From Macrostomum hystrix (lineage: Eukaryota > Platyhelminthes > Macrostomidae), in contig CATNEN010000001.1 in assembly GCA_950097015.1 (NCBI GenBank), forward strand, positions 14,687,001 to 14,751,000: DNA of 64,000 bases. Direction: 5' to 3'. The notes beneath the pieces are model-generated. The model was not told where the DNA came from, made no database searches, and was given only the letters and a program-made list of their open reading frames with translations. Within the stretch, counting starts at the first letter, position 1. Every line of letters begins with the position of its first letter. A program made the position numbers and the translations under genes. This document shows, piece after piece, positions 40,001 through 55,000 of this stretch.

Positions 40001-43000
40001 AACAGGTATACTACAGTATCTAACAGGTATACTACAGTATCTAACAGGTATACTACCTGCCCTGCAGGTTGCTGGATCGTCACAAGCGGCTTCAACTTGG
40101 GCATAATGAAGCTGGCAGGTGAGGCAGTGCGGGATTACACGGACGCCTACGGCGGCAACCACATGAACGCTATCGGCATCGCTAGCTGGGGCTGCATCGC
40201 TAGGCGAGAGGCGCTGGAGAATCACAATTATGAGGTCTGTTTGGGGTCTTGCCTAAAACTGCTCAAAATCTTCCCAGATTCCAAAACGGAGTTCCCTAAA
40301 ACTTGAAATCCCATTCCCAGGGCTCCTTCCCGGCCTCCTACCAGTCAGAGGATTCTGGCGGTCGCACGCAGGATTCCCACCGAGCTGCCGCTGGCGGAGC
40401 CGACGAGGAGGAATGGCCGCTGGACCCGAATCACACCCACTTCTTCCTGGTGGACACTGGCGTCAGCCGGCTGAAGGGCCGCGACTGCCAGTTCCGCACC
40501 CGCTTCGCCCACGTCATCGGCTCCTGGCGCGACGAGGAGAACCGGGAGGTGAAGGTGCCGATGTGCGGCCTGCTCATCGGAGGCGATCGGTTCAGCCTTG
40601 AGCAGATCTACTATGCGCTCACCGTCAACCACTGCCCGATCATGGCGATGAAGGTTGGCGGGTCGACACCGCTTTGATGAGTCAAGATAGGTCATAAAAT
40701 GTCTAGATGGGTCATGATGAGTCAAACTACAGTATAACAAGATGAGCCTAGGTGTTCATAGTGAGTCAAGATGGGTCATAGTGAGTCAAGATGGGTCATA
40801 GTGAGTCTAGATAGGTCATAGTGAGTCAAGATGGGTCATAGTGAGTCAAGATGGGTCATAATGTGCCAAGATAGGTCGTGGTGAGTCATGATGAGTCATA
40901 ATAAGTCTAGATGGGACATAATGAGTCAGGATGGGTCATAATGTGTCAAGATGGATCATGGTGAGTCAAGATGGGTCATGGTGAGTCAAAATGGGTCAAA
41001 GTGAGTCAATATGGGTCATAGTGAGTCTAGATAGGTCATATTGAGTCAAGATGGGTCATAATGTGCCAAGATAGGTCATGGTGAGTCATGGTGAGTCATA
41101 ATGGGTCATAATATGTCTAGATGGGTCATAATGTGTCAAGATGGATCATGGTGAGTCAAGATGGGTCACGGTGAGTCAATATGGGTCATGGCGAGTCAAG
41201 ATGGGTCACGGTGAGTCAATATGGGTCATGGCGAGTCAATATATGGATCATGGCGAGTCAATATGGACCATAATGAGTCAGGATGGATCATAAAGAGTCA
41301 GTAATTGTCAAGATGCAGCAGAAACTATTTAAGAAATCAAGATGGTTTATGCAAATTGAAAAAAATTCTTAGGTAGGAAACAGGTACAGCGTATTGTTGC
41401 AGTTTAGTGGCACAATATCTTGATTCCAATTTTCTCTAATATTTCTTTAGCTAAAAATAACTGTTTCTCTGACATGTTTCATACTGACCAGTGTGCACAA
41501 TTAGACAGATTCAGATCGCACAGAATGAATCATGAGTATGAGTCCTGAGTTCTGGAATATTGAATTGTGCGATTTGATCAATAGAAAACGCGGAATTCCA
41601 TTTAGAGTTTTGCTTAGTCAACGAAATCAATAATGCAATGTTACAAGCTAGTTTTTGTAGACATTAACGTTTAAAACTTTTTTTTCCAGCTTGTTTGAAA
41701 ACAAAATATAACTTCAGAATAACAAGTTAATTTAGAGTGGAAAATCCCTTCAGAATAGCAAACAAAATGACTTCGGGCAAGCTAAAAGTACTTCAAAACA
41801 ACAAGTTACTTCGATATGATAATTTAACTTCAGAAAAACGAAACTAGTAAAGAATAACAAATCACTTAGTAATAATAATAATTGCAGGAGGGCTGCGGGC
41901 AATGGCACATCATTTGGTGACACTAGACCCGAAGCCAGCGAGGAGGCAATTCTGCCCATTCCGCTGATTCCTGAGCACACACGCACACAGGTGTGTACAT
42001 CTGCCCAGACTTTCTCATCGTCAGGCAGTGTACACTCTCACTGTGCCTTGGAGGCTGGCCCTCAAGGGCGCAAATTGCACGACAAGCCCCCAAGCCTTCT
42101 CTCCGCGGCTGCGCCCCAAATGTATATGAACTCGCCGCGGAATCGAGCTCAGGGACCTTGGCGCGAGAGGCAAACGCGTTAGGTCGCGTTCTTCTTTAAC
42201 AAGAAGAAACTAAAGAAACCTATTAAATGAATAAACAGGGCACGGGCGGCGCGGCGGACGTGGTAGCGGCGGCTTTCGACTCGTATTTTCAAGACGACAG
42301 TTCAGCGGAAACTAGCAAAAAGGAACTGGAAACTGAGGAGGCCAAGCAGGTCCGCCTGTCCAGCAAGTTAGTACTCACTCGCTTGCCGCTTGAGTTTACT
42401 GCGGCCTTGTCTCACCCATTTCTAACAACTCTCACCTATATCTAACAACTCTCACCTATATCTAACAACTCTCACCTATATCTAACAACTCTCACCTATA
42501 TCTAACAACTCTCACCTATATCTAACAACTCTCACCCATTTCAAACAACTCTCACCTATATCTAACAACTCTCACCTATATCTAACAACTCTCACCTATA
42601 TCTAACAACTCTCACCTATATCTAACAACTCTCACCTATATCTAACAACTCTCACCTATATCTAACAACTCTCACCTATATCTAACAACTCTCACCTATA
42701 TCTAACAACTCTCACCTATATCTAACAACTCTCACCTATATCTAACAACTCTCACCTATATCTAACAAGTCTCACCTATATCTAACAAGTCTCACCTATA
42801 TCTAACAACTCTCACCTATATCTAACAACTCTCACCTATATCTAACAACTCTCACCTATATCTAACAACTCTCACCTATATCTAACAACTCTCACCTATA
42901 TCTAACAACTCTCACCTATATCTAACAACTCTCACCTATATCTAACAACTCTCACCTATATCTAACAACTCTCACCTATATCTAACAACTCTCACCTATA

Positions 43001-46000
43001 TCTAACAAGTCTCACCTATATCTAACAAGTCTCACCCGTGTCTAACAAGTCCCGCCCGTGTCTAACAAGTCTCACCCGTGTCTAACAAGTCTCACCCGTG
43101 TCTAACAAGCCACACCCGTGTCTAACAAGTCTCACCCGTGTCTAACAAGCCTCACCCGTATCTAACAAGTCTCACCCGTGTCACAATCGCCGCAGGCTCA
43201 GGGGCATTTGTCAGGAGTTTTTCAACCCAGCCGAGGGCAGCTTTGACTACACTAAAGAGGTGGAAATGCTTCACGCGATCATGATGCAGCACACCAGCCT
43301 CATTGAAGTCTTTGATATGGAGGAAGATTTTGATTTGGACGGCAAAATGATTGCGTCATTGCTGAGCAGCGGTAGGAAATCTGCCTGTGAACCTAAAAAA
43401 ATAATAGCAAATTATATTTTCACAAATTGAATTTCACAGCTGGCAGTGACACCGGACAGGACCAGTTGAACCTGAAGCAGTTGAAGATCTGTCTCACACT
43501 GAATCGAGCCGACATAGCCAGAGATAAAATATTTCTGGAGAATAAAAAATGGAAGGTTGGAATAAGTTTTCAATTGTACATTTCTTTGTACTAACCGTTA
43601 CATCTTTGACTCTTCAATGTTATTTTATTATCTAATTTCTACAGAAAGGCAACCTTAACGACTTCATGTATCAGGCACTAATGGAGGATAGACATGATTT
43701 TGTGAAACTGTTTCTTGAACAAGGATTCAGTCTGGAGGACTTCTTGACTGTGTACATTCTTGAAAAATTGTACACAGACCAGCTGAAACGACTGGTGAGT
43801 TGTGATTGGCTGCTTGGCTTCTGTGGTTTTACTCGCAGATCCTAACTACATCAGATATTGATTTCTGTTTTACTGCTTTCAGAACTCAAAGGTCGCCATC
43901 TTCTTGCAGTTATGGGAGTACTACAGATCACACAGGGTAGGTGTCTGGCAAGTATAGATCTACTGTCTAACTAGTATAGATCTACTGTGTGACTAGTATA
44001 GATCTACTGTCTAGCTAGTATAGATCTACTGTCTAACTAATATAGATATACTGTCTAACTAGTATAGATCTACTGTCTAACTAGTATAGATCTACTGTGT
44101 GACTAGTATAGATCTACTGTCTAACTAGTATAGATATACTGTCTAACTAGTATAGATCTACTGTCTAACTAGTATAGATCTACTGTCTAACTAGTATAGA
44201 TCTACTGTCTAACTAGTATAGATCTACTGTATAGCTAGTATAGATCTACTGTCTAACTAGTATAGATCTACTGTCTATCTAGTATAGATCTACTGTATAA
44301 CTGTATTATGTCTACTGTATAGCTAGTATATCTACTGTGTACTAGTATAGATCTACTGTATAGCTAGTATAGATCTACTGTCTAACTAGTATAGATCTAC
44401 TGTATAACTGTATTATGTCTACTGTATAGCTAGTATATCTACTGTGTACTAGTATAGATCTACTGTATAGCTAGTATAGATCTACTGTATAGCTAGTATA
44501 GATCTACTGTATAACTAGTATAGATCTACTGTCTAACTAGTATAGATCTACTGTATAGCTAGTATAGATCTACTGTATAACTAGTATAGATCTACTGTAT
44601 AACTAGTATAGATCTACTGTATAACTAGCTCGTAGTATAGATCTACTGTATAACTAGTATAGATGTACTGTATAACTAGTATAGATCTACTGTATAACTA
44701 GCTCGTAGTATAGATCTACTGTATAACTAGTATAGATGTACTGTATAACTAGTATAGATCTACTGTCTAACTAGTATAGATCTACTGTATAACAAGTATA
44801 GATCTACTGTATAACTAGTATAGATCTACTGTCTAACTAGTATAGATCTACTGTCTAACTAGTATAGATCTACTGTCTAACTAGTATAGATCTACTGTAT
44901 AGCTAGTATAGATCTACTGTATAACTAGTATAGATCTACTGTCTAACTAGTATTATGTCTACTGTATAACTAGTATAGATCTACTGTATAACTAGTATAG
45001 ATCTACTGTCTAACTAGTATAGATCTACTGTATAGCTAGTACAGGGTCTTCAAAACTAAAAGACACGCGACCGCTCTGCCAATAAAGGGCTCGGTAACTC
45101 AGAGACTCAGAGATCTCAAATGGAGAGGACTCCAATCAGTCGGTCAAATGTTTAGACACAGGCATGAGTGTCTGGTGAGACTGTTTCTTAGAAAGCTGAG
45201 AAAAAAAATTGCGTGCATCGCTTAAATTGCTTTTTTAGAAAAAAAACTTATTTGCTTTAATATTATCCCATATAGCAATGCGATTTTTACTAAATTATAG
45301 TGCGCTTATCTTGACTTTGACAACCGATGAAAAACTGTTTTATATCTAATAAAAGATCAGCAGCTAGCTAGCTAATTAGTTTCAGCCTCAATTTGTAGTT
45401 TAGCAAGATAGCTAGGGCAGACCTTAAAATCCTGCCCTGAGGGTAAGGCTTTGTGCAATCTGTCTTTTCTAGAATCACATTCTCGTTGAAGTCGTTTGAA
45501 GTGATTTTTTTGCTGTTCCATTTACCATCGACTTACGAAAAAGATTCGGTTTAAACTGCATCCCGGCTTTGGTGTATTCAGTGCTAGTCTAGTCACTGTA
45601 ATGTGCTGAAGAAATAGAATGGATTGCTAGTCTAGTCACTGTAATGTGCTGAAGAAATACAATGGATTGCTAGTCTAGTCACTGTAATGTGCTGAAGAAA
45701 TAGAATGGATTGCTAGTCTAGTCACTGTAATGTGTTGAAGAAATAGAATGGAGTGCTAGTCTAGTCACTGTAATGTGTTGAAGAAATAGAATGGATTGCT
45801 AGTCTAGTCACTGTAATGTGCTGAAGAAATAGAATGGATTGCTAGTCTAGTCACTGTAATGTGCTGAAGAAATAGAATGGATTGCTAGTCTAGTCACTGT
45901 AATGTGCTGAAGAAATAGAATGGATTGCTAGTCTAGTCACTGTAATGTGCTGAAGAAATAGAATGGATTGCTAGTCTAGTCACTGTAATGTGTTGAAGAA

Positions 46001-49000
46001 ATAGAATGGATTGCTAGTCTAGTCACTGTAATGTGCTGAAGAAATAGAATGGATTGCTAGTCTAGTCTAGTCACTGTAATGTGTTGAAGAAATAGAATGG
46101 AGTGCAAGTCTAGTCACTGTAATGTGTTGAAGAAATAGAATGGATTGCTAGTCTAGTCACTGTAATGTGCTGAAGAAATAGAATGGATTGCTAGTCTAGT
46201 CACTGTACTGTGCTGAAGAAATAGAATGGATTGCTAGTCTAGTCACTGTAATGTGCTGAAGAAATAGAATGGATTGCTATTCTAGTCACTGTAATGTGCT
46301 GAAGAAATAGAATGGATTGCTAGTCTAGTCACTGTAATGTGCTGAAGAAATAGAATGGATTGCTAGTCTAGTCACTGTAATGTGCTGAAGAAATAGAATG
46401 GATTGCTAGTCTAGTCACTGTAATGTGCTGAAGAAATAGAATGGATTGCTAGTCTAGTCACTGTAATGTGCTGAAGAAATAGAATGGATTGCTAGTCTAG
46501 TCACTGTAATGTGCTGAAGAAATAGAATGGATTGCTAGTCTAGTCACTGTAATGTGTTGAAGAAATAGAATGGATTGCTAGTCTAGTCACTGTAATGTAT
46601 TGAAGAAATAGAATGGATTGCTAGTCTAGTCACTGTAATGTGTTGAAGAAATAGAATGGATTGCTAGTCTAGTCACTGTAATGTGCTGAAGAAATAGAAT
46701 GGATTGCTAGTCTAGTCACTGTAATGTGCTGAAGAAATAGAATGGATTGCTAGTCTAGTCACTGTAATGTGTTGAAGAAATAGAATGGATTGCTAGTCTA
46801 GTCACTGTAATGTATTGAAGAAATAGAATGGATTGCTAGTCTAGTCACTGTAATGTGTTGAAGAAATAGAATGGAGTGCTAGTCTAGTCACTGTAATGTG
46901 TTGAAGAAATAGAATGGATTGCTAGTCTAGTCACTGTAATGTGCTGAAGAAATAGAATGGATTGCTAGTCTAGTCACTGTAATGTGTTGAAGAAATAGAA
47001 TGGATTGCTAGTCTAGTCACTGTAATGTGCTGAAGAAATAGAATGGATTGCTAGTCTAGTCACTGTAATGTGCTGAAGAAATAGAATGGATTGCTAGTCC
47101 AGTCACTGTAATGTGCTGAAGAAATAGAATGGATTGCTAGTCTAGTCACTGTAATGTATTGAAGAAATAGAATGGATTGCTAGTCTAGTCACTGTAATGT
47201 GCTGAAGAAATACAATGGATTGCTAGTCTAGTCACTGTAATGTGCTGAAGAAATAGAATGGATTGCTAGTCTAGTCACTGTAATGTGCTGAAGAAATAGA
47301 ATAGATTGCTAGTCTAGTCACTGTAATGTGCTGAAGAAATAGAATGGATTGCTAGTCTAGTCACTGTAATGTGCTGAAGAAATAGAATGGATTGCTAGTC
47401 TAGTCACTGTAATGTGCTGAAGAAATAGAATGGATTGCTAGTCTAGTCACTGTAATGGATTTAAGAAATACAATGGATTGCTAGTCAGCTATTATTAGAT
47501 AACCTGAAATATAATATTAATTGAAAACGATCAACTTGCAGAGCAGCAAGCAGGTGAAGCTCAGGGAGGTTGGCAAGGTCATCAAGGTGCTGGTTGGTGA
47601 TTTCTACCAGCCTCTCTACACCAAGAAGGATTTCGAAGGCAACTTGGCCAATCCGACGACCGGAAGCAAACAGCGATCCGGAAGTTCTGCTAGTGGCAGC
47701 CGTAAGCGATTTTTTAAATTGTTTTTCATACTACTCAGTCTTAAGGTAGTAGAGTGACGCGCTTTTTACGCAATGCTTGCTTTCGAAATGTGACTTCAGA
47801 CACTCAGTTTGATTAATCGACTGCCAGTTCGAAATTCTTCTAACAAGAACATTTTTTCTAGCAGAGCGAGTTTTTTAATTTTAACGTTACAGCTTTGAGA
47901 GCGTTACTTTCTTTTAAATGTTTTCGCTAACGTTAATTTTAATAAAAACTTCTTCACAAAAAGTGTTGCTTTAAATAAATCTTTACTTTACACAAAGCGT
48001 TAATTTACACAACTCGTTACTTCACACAAAGCGTTACTTAAGGCAAATCTTTATTTGACTTAAGTTTTTACTCTACATAAAGCGTTACTTCACACAAGTC
48101 GTTACTTTAAACATCGCACTAGTTTAAAAAGTCGTTACTTTTTAAAAAGCTCTACTTTTTTCTAAACCTTACTTAAAAACCGCTGCTTTCCTTAAAATCG
48201 TTACTTTTACGTATTCATGTACTAGTCAAGTTAAAAAGTTAAATGTCAAATATATATTTACAAAGACGGCTTGTCTTTTTTTGAGATTTCATCCCTCTTA
48301 TCTGACAGATTCACCAAAAATCCTCTCTTATCAGATCGCAAAGATAAGTCGTCTATCGAAGCTGGCTTTCATCAGCATCAGCAGCAGCAGAAGTTTTCGC
48401 AGCTAATGCGGCAGCAGCAGCGGCAGCAGCAATCAGGCACAGAGCTGCAGATCCTTGAAGCCGGAGGCCAAATCTGCGACTACGAAAGATCTCCAGTGAA
48501 CTTCAGTGGTAGAGGTGAGCATTTTTGTTAAAAGTACATCTTTTGGTCGGGATGTTGAGACTCCTTTTTTAACACCTGCATTCATTCGACTAACACGTAT
48601 AGCAACTAGATTCTTAATCTAGCACATATGGTCGTTTTCTAACACCTAGAGTCATTGTATAACACATAGAGTCAATGTCTAACACCTAGAGTTATTGTCT
48701 AACACCTAGAGTCATTGTCTAACACCTAGAGTCATTATCTAACACCTAGAGTCAATGTCTAACACCTAGAGTTATTGTCTAACACCTAGAGTCATTATCT
48801 ACGAACACCTAGAGTCAATGTCTAACACATAGAGTTATTGTCTAACACATAGAGTCAATGTCTAACACCTAGAGTTATTGTCTAACACCTAGAGTCATTA
48901 TCTAACACCTAGAGTCAATGTCTAACACCTAGAGTTATTGTCTAACACCTAGAGTCATTATCTACGAACACCTAGAGTCAATGTCTAACACATAGAGTCA

Positions 49001-52000
49001 TTGTCTAACACCTAGAGTCATTTTCTAACACCTAGAGTCATTGTCTAACACCTAGAGTTATTGTCTAACACCTAGAGTCATTGTCTAACACCTAGAGTCA
49101 TTGTCTAACACCTAGAGTCATTATCTAACACCTAGAGTCAATGTCTAACACCTAGAGTTATTGTCTAACACCTAGAGTCATTATCTACGAACACCTAGAG
49201 TCAATGTCTAACACCTAGAGTTATTGTCTAACACCTAGAGTCATTGTCTAACATCTAGAGTCATTGTCTAACACCTAGAGTCATTGTCTAACACCTAGAG
49301 CCATTGTCTAACATCTAGGTTCCTTGTATAAAGAGTATTTAGCAATGCACAATATCTAACTTTGCGCTGAATTTTTACGATGAAAGGCCACGCCAGGAAG
49401 CGAGACCTGGCAATCGCCAATAACATCAGCTCAGAATCCAATGTCACAGCTTTTACTGGCATCCTGTTTATGGATGAAGGTATTTATTTGTCTAAAATCT
49501 TATTTTATAACTATTCTAATTATTCGGTACAGGCTGTATATTTGTTATTCTGTTATGGGTAGAAGATTGCAACAAAATATGAATTATCTTAAATTTCTAT
49601 CTATCATTTTTAGTGCATGGGATTTTGTTTTAATTAAAGTCCTTTAACTTGAATTTTATTTTGTGCCTGTATTGCTTATTACTTGTCCGTAGTTTTGTCA
49701 CTGTTTTTATAACAAGAAACAAAGCAGTTCATATGGTTAACTTATAATAGTTAAAAGCCATTGTTAACTAACTATTGTTTGCAATATTCGTTAAAAAATC
49801 ATTTACTTTTGAAATGATTATAAAGAAAACACTTTTTACAATTCACATATTTTGTGAGTGATTAAATTTTTGAGCTATTTAAACAAAATTATTTTTTTAC
49901 TTTTTACATTTTCAACATTAAATTACTTAATACTCGTAGAAGTACAATCTATGACATTTGGTAGAATCTTTATTCTATCATAAAATTGTTTAAAAAAGTC
50001 TAAAAATCTTTGAGAGAATAAATAATAGAGTTAATGTCTAACATTGTTTTATATTCATTTTTTATTTTTAATTTCCCGGTAAAACTCTTAATATAATGTA
50101 TTTTATTAACTCCTTAATTTGACCTTCACTTGTACCTTTCTTTGACCTTCATATATACCCTAAATTGACCTTCATTTGTACCCTGATTGGACCTTTACTT
50201 GTACCTTTATTTTACCTTTATTTTACCTTCATTTGTACCCAAATTTGACCTTCATTTGTACCCTAATTTGACCTTCATTTATAACTCGCCTTACCTTCAG
50301 AGGACGAAAGCTTCTCCGACGCCGGCGGTCTAGGCTTCGCCAATCCGATGCTGGACGACGGTGGATTCGATTCGCCATCCTCGCCTGCCGACGGTAGCGG
50401 CGATGCGGCTACCGCTGGCTCCGGCAATATAAAGCGGGTTAAAAGTGAGCATTGTGCCTGATTTTGACTGATTTTTTCGACACACCATTTGGTTTCCAAC
50501 TGAGGTTGGCGCAGCTAGAGACATTTTGGTTGCGAGTGACGTCATGAGGCGAATGAGAAAACACGAAGAAACTTAGAGAGTGTGAGATGCAGCGACGGGG
50601 TTGATGCAGGGAAGGTGAGATCTAGGTACGAAGTTGGGGGTCACTGGCAGAGCGGTCTAACACGTCTACCTCTCGCGCCAAGGTCCCTGAGCTCGATTCC
50701 GCGGCGAGGCCACATTCATTTGTGGCGCAGCCGCGGAGAGAAGGCTTGGGGGCTTGTCGTGCAATTTACGCCCTTGAGGGCCAACCTCCAAGGCACAGTG
50801 AGAGTGTACACTGCCTGACGATGAGAAAGTCAGGACAGATGCACACACCTGTGTGAGCGTATGCCTGCGTACAGATCTGTGTGCGTGTGTGCTCAGGAGT
50901 CAGCGAAATGGGGCCAGAATTGCCTCCTCGCTGACTGCGGGTCTAGTGTCACCAAATGATGTGCCACTGCCCGCAGCCCTCCTGCAATTATTATTATGGA
51001 TGTAGTTGATGCAGAGGGATCAGGAATGATGAGACGTAGAGACAGAGATTTAGAAGGGAGAATTGTAAGGTGGGATAGATGTACAGATCTAGAGAGGGAA
51101 ATATTTATTGGGAAATCAATTTAAGTAAGGAAGGGATTCAGCCAGCTGACCCAGCTGTGATATTTGTCCACGGACTCCCAGTCGTCCCAGTCCACGGACT
51201 GAACAGCTGTGCAAAGCCGCTGTGCGACTAACTAAGCATTTTGGTGTTGGCTAGGTTTTATTGCGGTCAATCACAATTTCAACAAAATTTTGCGGCTAAA
51301 CTTAACTAACAATAGGAGGCAATCGCAAAGTGGTGGTTGCCAGTGGCAACCTGAGACCCACTCTGCGGAGGAGGCGATCCTCATTGGAGATGCTTCAGGA
51401 GCTCGAGGTGCTGCACCGGAAACTTAAACCGGAACCGGCGAGATTGCTCAGTCAGCATGCGGGACAGCCAACACCTGCTGCTGCTGCTGCTGCTGCTGCC
51501 CCAGGCCCCCAAGCAGAAGGTTTAAGAAGTAGCTTAAACCTTAAATTAAAATATAATATTTATTTTCCTATAAGAAATGCAATTTTTTACTTTTTGGTTA
51601 CTGGCGTGAAAGGTTTTGAAAACTAGCCTAAAATAGGTTTTTCTCGATGCTTTCAATGGACTTTCAATGTCGTTTGAAAGCAATTTTTAAAGTTTTTTGT
51701 GGTGACCAGTTATTTATTATTTCAAATGAACATTATTGACGACCGTACTGTAATAGATAAGTGCAAAATGAAAGGGAAGAGAGAGAGAGAGTAAGTGACA
51801 GATAATGGGGGCTGAGAGGTTTTAGGGAGTTGAGTTTCAGGGAGGTGAGATGTAGTCAGGTGAGATTTAGTAACACCTAGAGTAACACCTAAATATGTCA
51901 TATTTAGGAAGGTGAGATTTAGGAAGGTGAGATTTAGGGGGGTGAGATGTAGGGAGGTGAGATTTAAGAAGGTGAGATGTAAGGAGGTGAAATTTAGTGA

Positions 52001-55000
52001 AGTTAGATATAGGGAGGTGATATGTAGGGAGGTGAGATGTAGGGAGGTGATATGTAGGGAGGTGAGATGTAGGGAGGTGAGATTTAGGGAGGTGAAATGT
52101 AGTCAGGTGAGATTTAGTAATGTCATATTTAGGAAGGTGAGATTTAGGAAGGTGAGATGTAGGGAGGTTGTAGGGAGGTGAGATTTAGTAATGTCATATT
52201 TAGGAAGGTGAGATTTAGGAAGGTGAGATTTAGGGGGGTGAGATGTAGGGAGGTGAGATTTAAGAAGGTGAGATGTAAGGAGGTGAAATTTAGTGAAGTT
52301 AGATACAGGGAGGTGATATGTAGGGAGGTGAGATGTAGGGAGGTGAGATGTAGGGAGGTGAGATTTAGGGAGGTGAGATGTAGTCAGGTGAGATTTAGTA
52401 ATGTCATATTTAGGAAGGTGAGATTTAGGAAGGTGAGATGTAGGGAGGTTGTAGGGAGGTGAGATTTAGTAATGTCATATTTAGGAAGGTGAGATTTAGG
52501 TGGGTGAGATTTAAGAAGGTGAGATGTAAGGAGGTGAAATTTAGTGAAGTTAGATATAGGGAGGTGATATGTAGGGAGGTGAGATGTAGGGAGGTGAGAT
52601 GTAGGGAGGTGAGATGTAGGGAGGTGAGATGTAGGGAGGTGAGATTTAGGGAGGTGAGATTTAGGGAGGTGAGATGTAGTGAGTTAAGGAATAAGGTGTC
52701 AGTTGGGTGAAGAACCAACCTTATGTTTTAAAAGCAAGGAATGAAATGAATTAAACTGATTCAACAGAATGAATAGATGCAGGGTGAGTTGCGCCTGGCG
52801 TCTATTTTATGCCGTGTCAGATATGACAGAATTGAAAGTTTTCTCTGAACCAAAGCTGACCCTTCTCCCATCTCAAACAAACCAAAGGCAAAGGATTTCG
52901 ACTGAGACGTCGTCGATCTTCGCTGGAGTTCATGGAGGCGATGCAGCTACCCCCAGGCTCCCAGTCGGAGCTCAGGCAGCAGCAGCAGCAGCAGCAGCAC
53001 ACCATGATTGGGCCTGCTCCAACTGGCACGAAAGTCCTGACTGAAGAGGGTAAATGCTACTTATGAACCAAGCCTGAACCAACAATGGGACTTTTCTCTT
53101 ACCCCTGAGGCTTCAGTGGGACTATTCTTCTCTTTCACCTGAACTTTCAGATGATTTTTCTACAGCCTTCTTAAATCGATGTTAAATAAGAGTTTAAAAT
53201 TTCAGAGACAAAAGCCAAGTCCATAAATTTGGAAAGGCCCGCTCGAGAGCTGCTCATCTGGTCGCTGCTAGTTGGCAAACTGCAAATGGCCGAGCTGTTT
53301 TGGACTATGGAGAAGGTTAAACCTGATTGCAGTGTACTCTCCACGATTAGCTTTAAATATCATCTACTCACTCTAATCTACTCACTATAATCTACTCACT
53401 ATAATCTACTCACTCTAATCTACTCACTATAATCTACTCACTATAATCTACTCACTATAATCTACTCACTATAATCTACTCACTATAATCTACTCACTCT
53501 AATCTACTCACTCTAATCTACTCACTCTAATCTACTCACTCTAATCTACTCACTATAATCTACTCACTCCAATCTGCTCACTATAATCTGCTCACTCTAA
53601 TCTACTCACTATAATCTACTCACTCCAATCTGCTCACTATAATCTGCTCACTATAATCTACTCACTCTAATCTACTCACTCTAATCTGCACACTCTAATC
53701 TACTCACTCTAATCTACTCACTATAATCTACTCACTCTAATCTACTCACTCTAATCTACTCACTATAATCTACTCACTATAATCTACTCACTCTAATCTA
53801 CTCACTCTAATCTACTCACTCTAATCTACTCACTCTAATCTACTCACTCTAATCTACTCACTCTAATCTACTCACTCTAATCTACTCACTATAATCTACT
53901 CACTCTAATCTACTCACTCTAATCTACTCACTCTAATCTACTCACTATAATCTACTCACTCTAATCTACTCACTCCAATCTGCTCACTATAATCTGCTCA
54001 CTCTAATCTACTCACTATAATCTACTCACTCTAATCTACTCACTCTAATCTGCACACTCTAATCTACTCACTCTAATCTACTCACTCTAATCTACTCACT
54101 ATAATCTACTCACTATAATCTACTCACTCCAATCTACTCACTCCAATCTGCTCACTATAATCTGCTCACTATAATCTACTCACTCCAATCTGCTCACTAT
54201 AATCTGCTCACTATAATCTACTCACTCTAATCTACTCACTCTAATCTGCACACTCTAATCTACTCACTCTAATCTACTCACTCTAATCTACTCACTATAA
54301 TCTACTCACTATAATCTACTCACTCCAATCTACTCACTCCAATCTGCTCACTATAATCTGCTCACTCTAATCTACTCACTATAATCTACTCACTCCAATC
54401 TGCTCACTATAATCTGCTCACTATAATCTACTCACTCTAATCTACTCACTATAATCTACTCACTATAATCTACTCACTATAATCTACTCACTCTAATCTA
54501 CTCACTCTAATCTACTCACTCTAATCTACTCACTATAATCTACTCACTATAATCTACTCACTCCAATCTGCTCACTATAATCTGCTCACTCTAATCTACT
54601 CACTATAATCTACTCACTCCAATCTGCTCACTATAATCTGCTCACTATAATCTACTCACTCTAATCTACTCACTATAATCTACTCACTATAATCTACTCA
54701 CTATAATCTACTCACTCTAATCTACTCACTCTAATCTACTCACTCTAATCTACTCACTATAATCTACTCACTATAATCTACTCACTCCAATCTGCTCACT
54801 ATAATCTGCTCACTCTAATCTACTCACTATAATCTACTCACTCCAATCTGCTCACTATAATCTGCTCACTATAATCTACTCACTCTAATCTACTCACTCT
54901 AATCTGCACACTCTAATCTACTCACTCTAATCTACTCACTCTAATCTGCTCACTCTAATCTACTCACTCTAATCTACTCACTCTAATCTACTCACTCTAA

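Noticed and set aside
37006-40225. Very long repetitive ORFs on both strands (VSLITLS, VMRETDR, LTGILQY, VVYLLDT, RYCSIPV repeats)
   Set aside because: They arise because the 21-bp units are multiples of three without stops. They lie in TRPM introns 1 and 2, between exons that join in phase.
42405-43190. Looks like a CRISPR array (regular ~20-bp units)
   Set aside because: There are no unique spacers; the units are contiguous tandem copies in an animal intron.
48309-48334. Acceptor at 48308 for TRPM exon 11
   Set aside because: Joining there from exon 10 (phase 1) leads to an in-frame stop; the acceptor at 48334 keeps the frame open.
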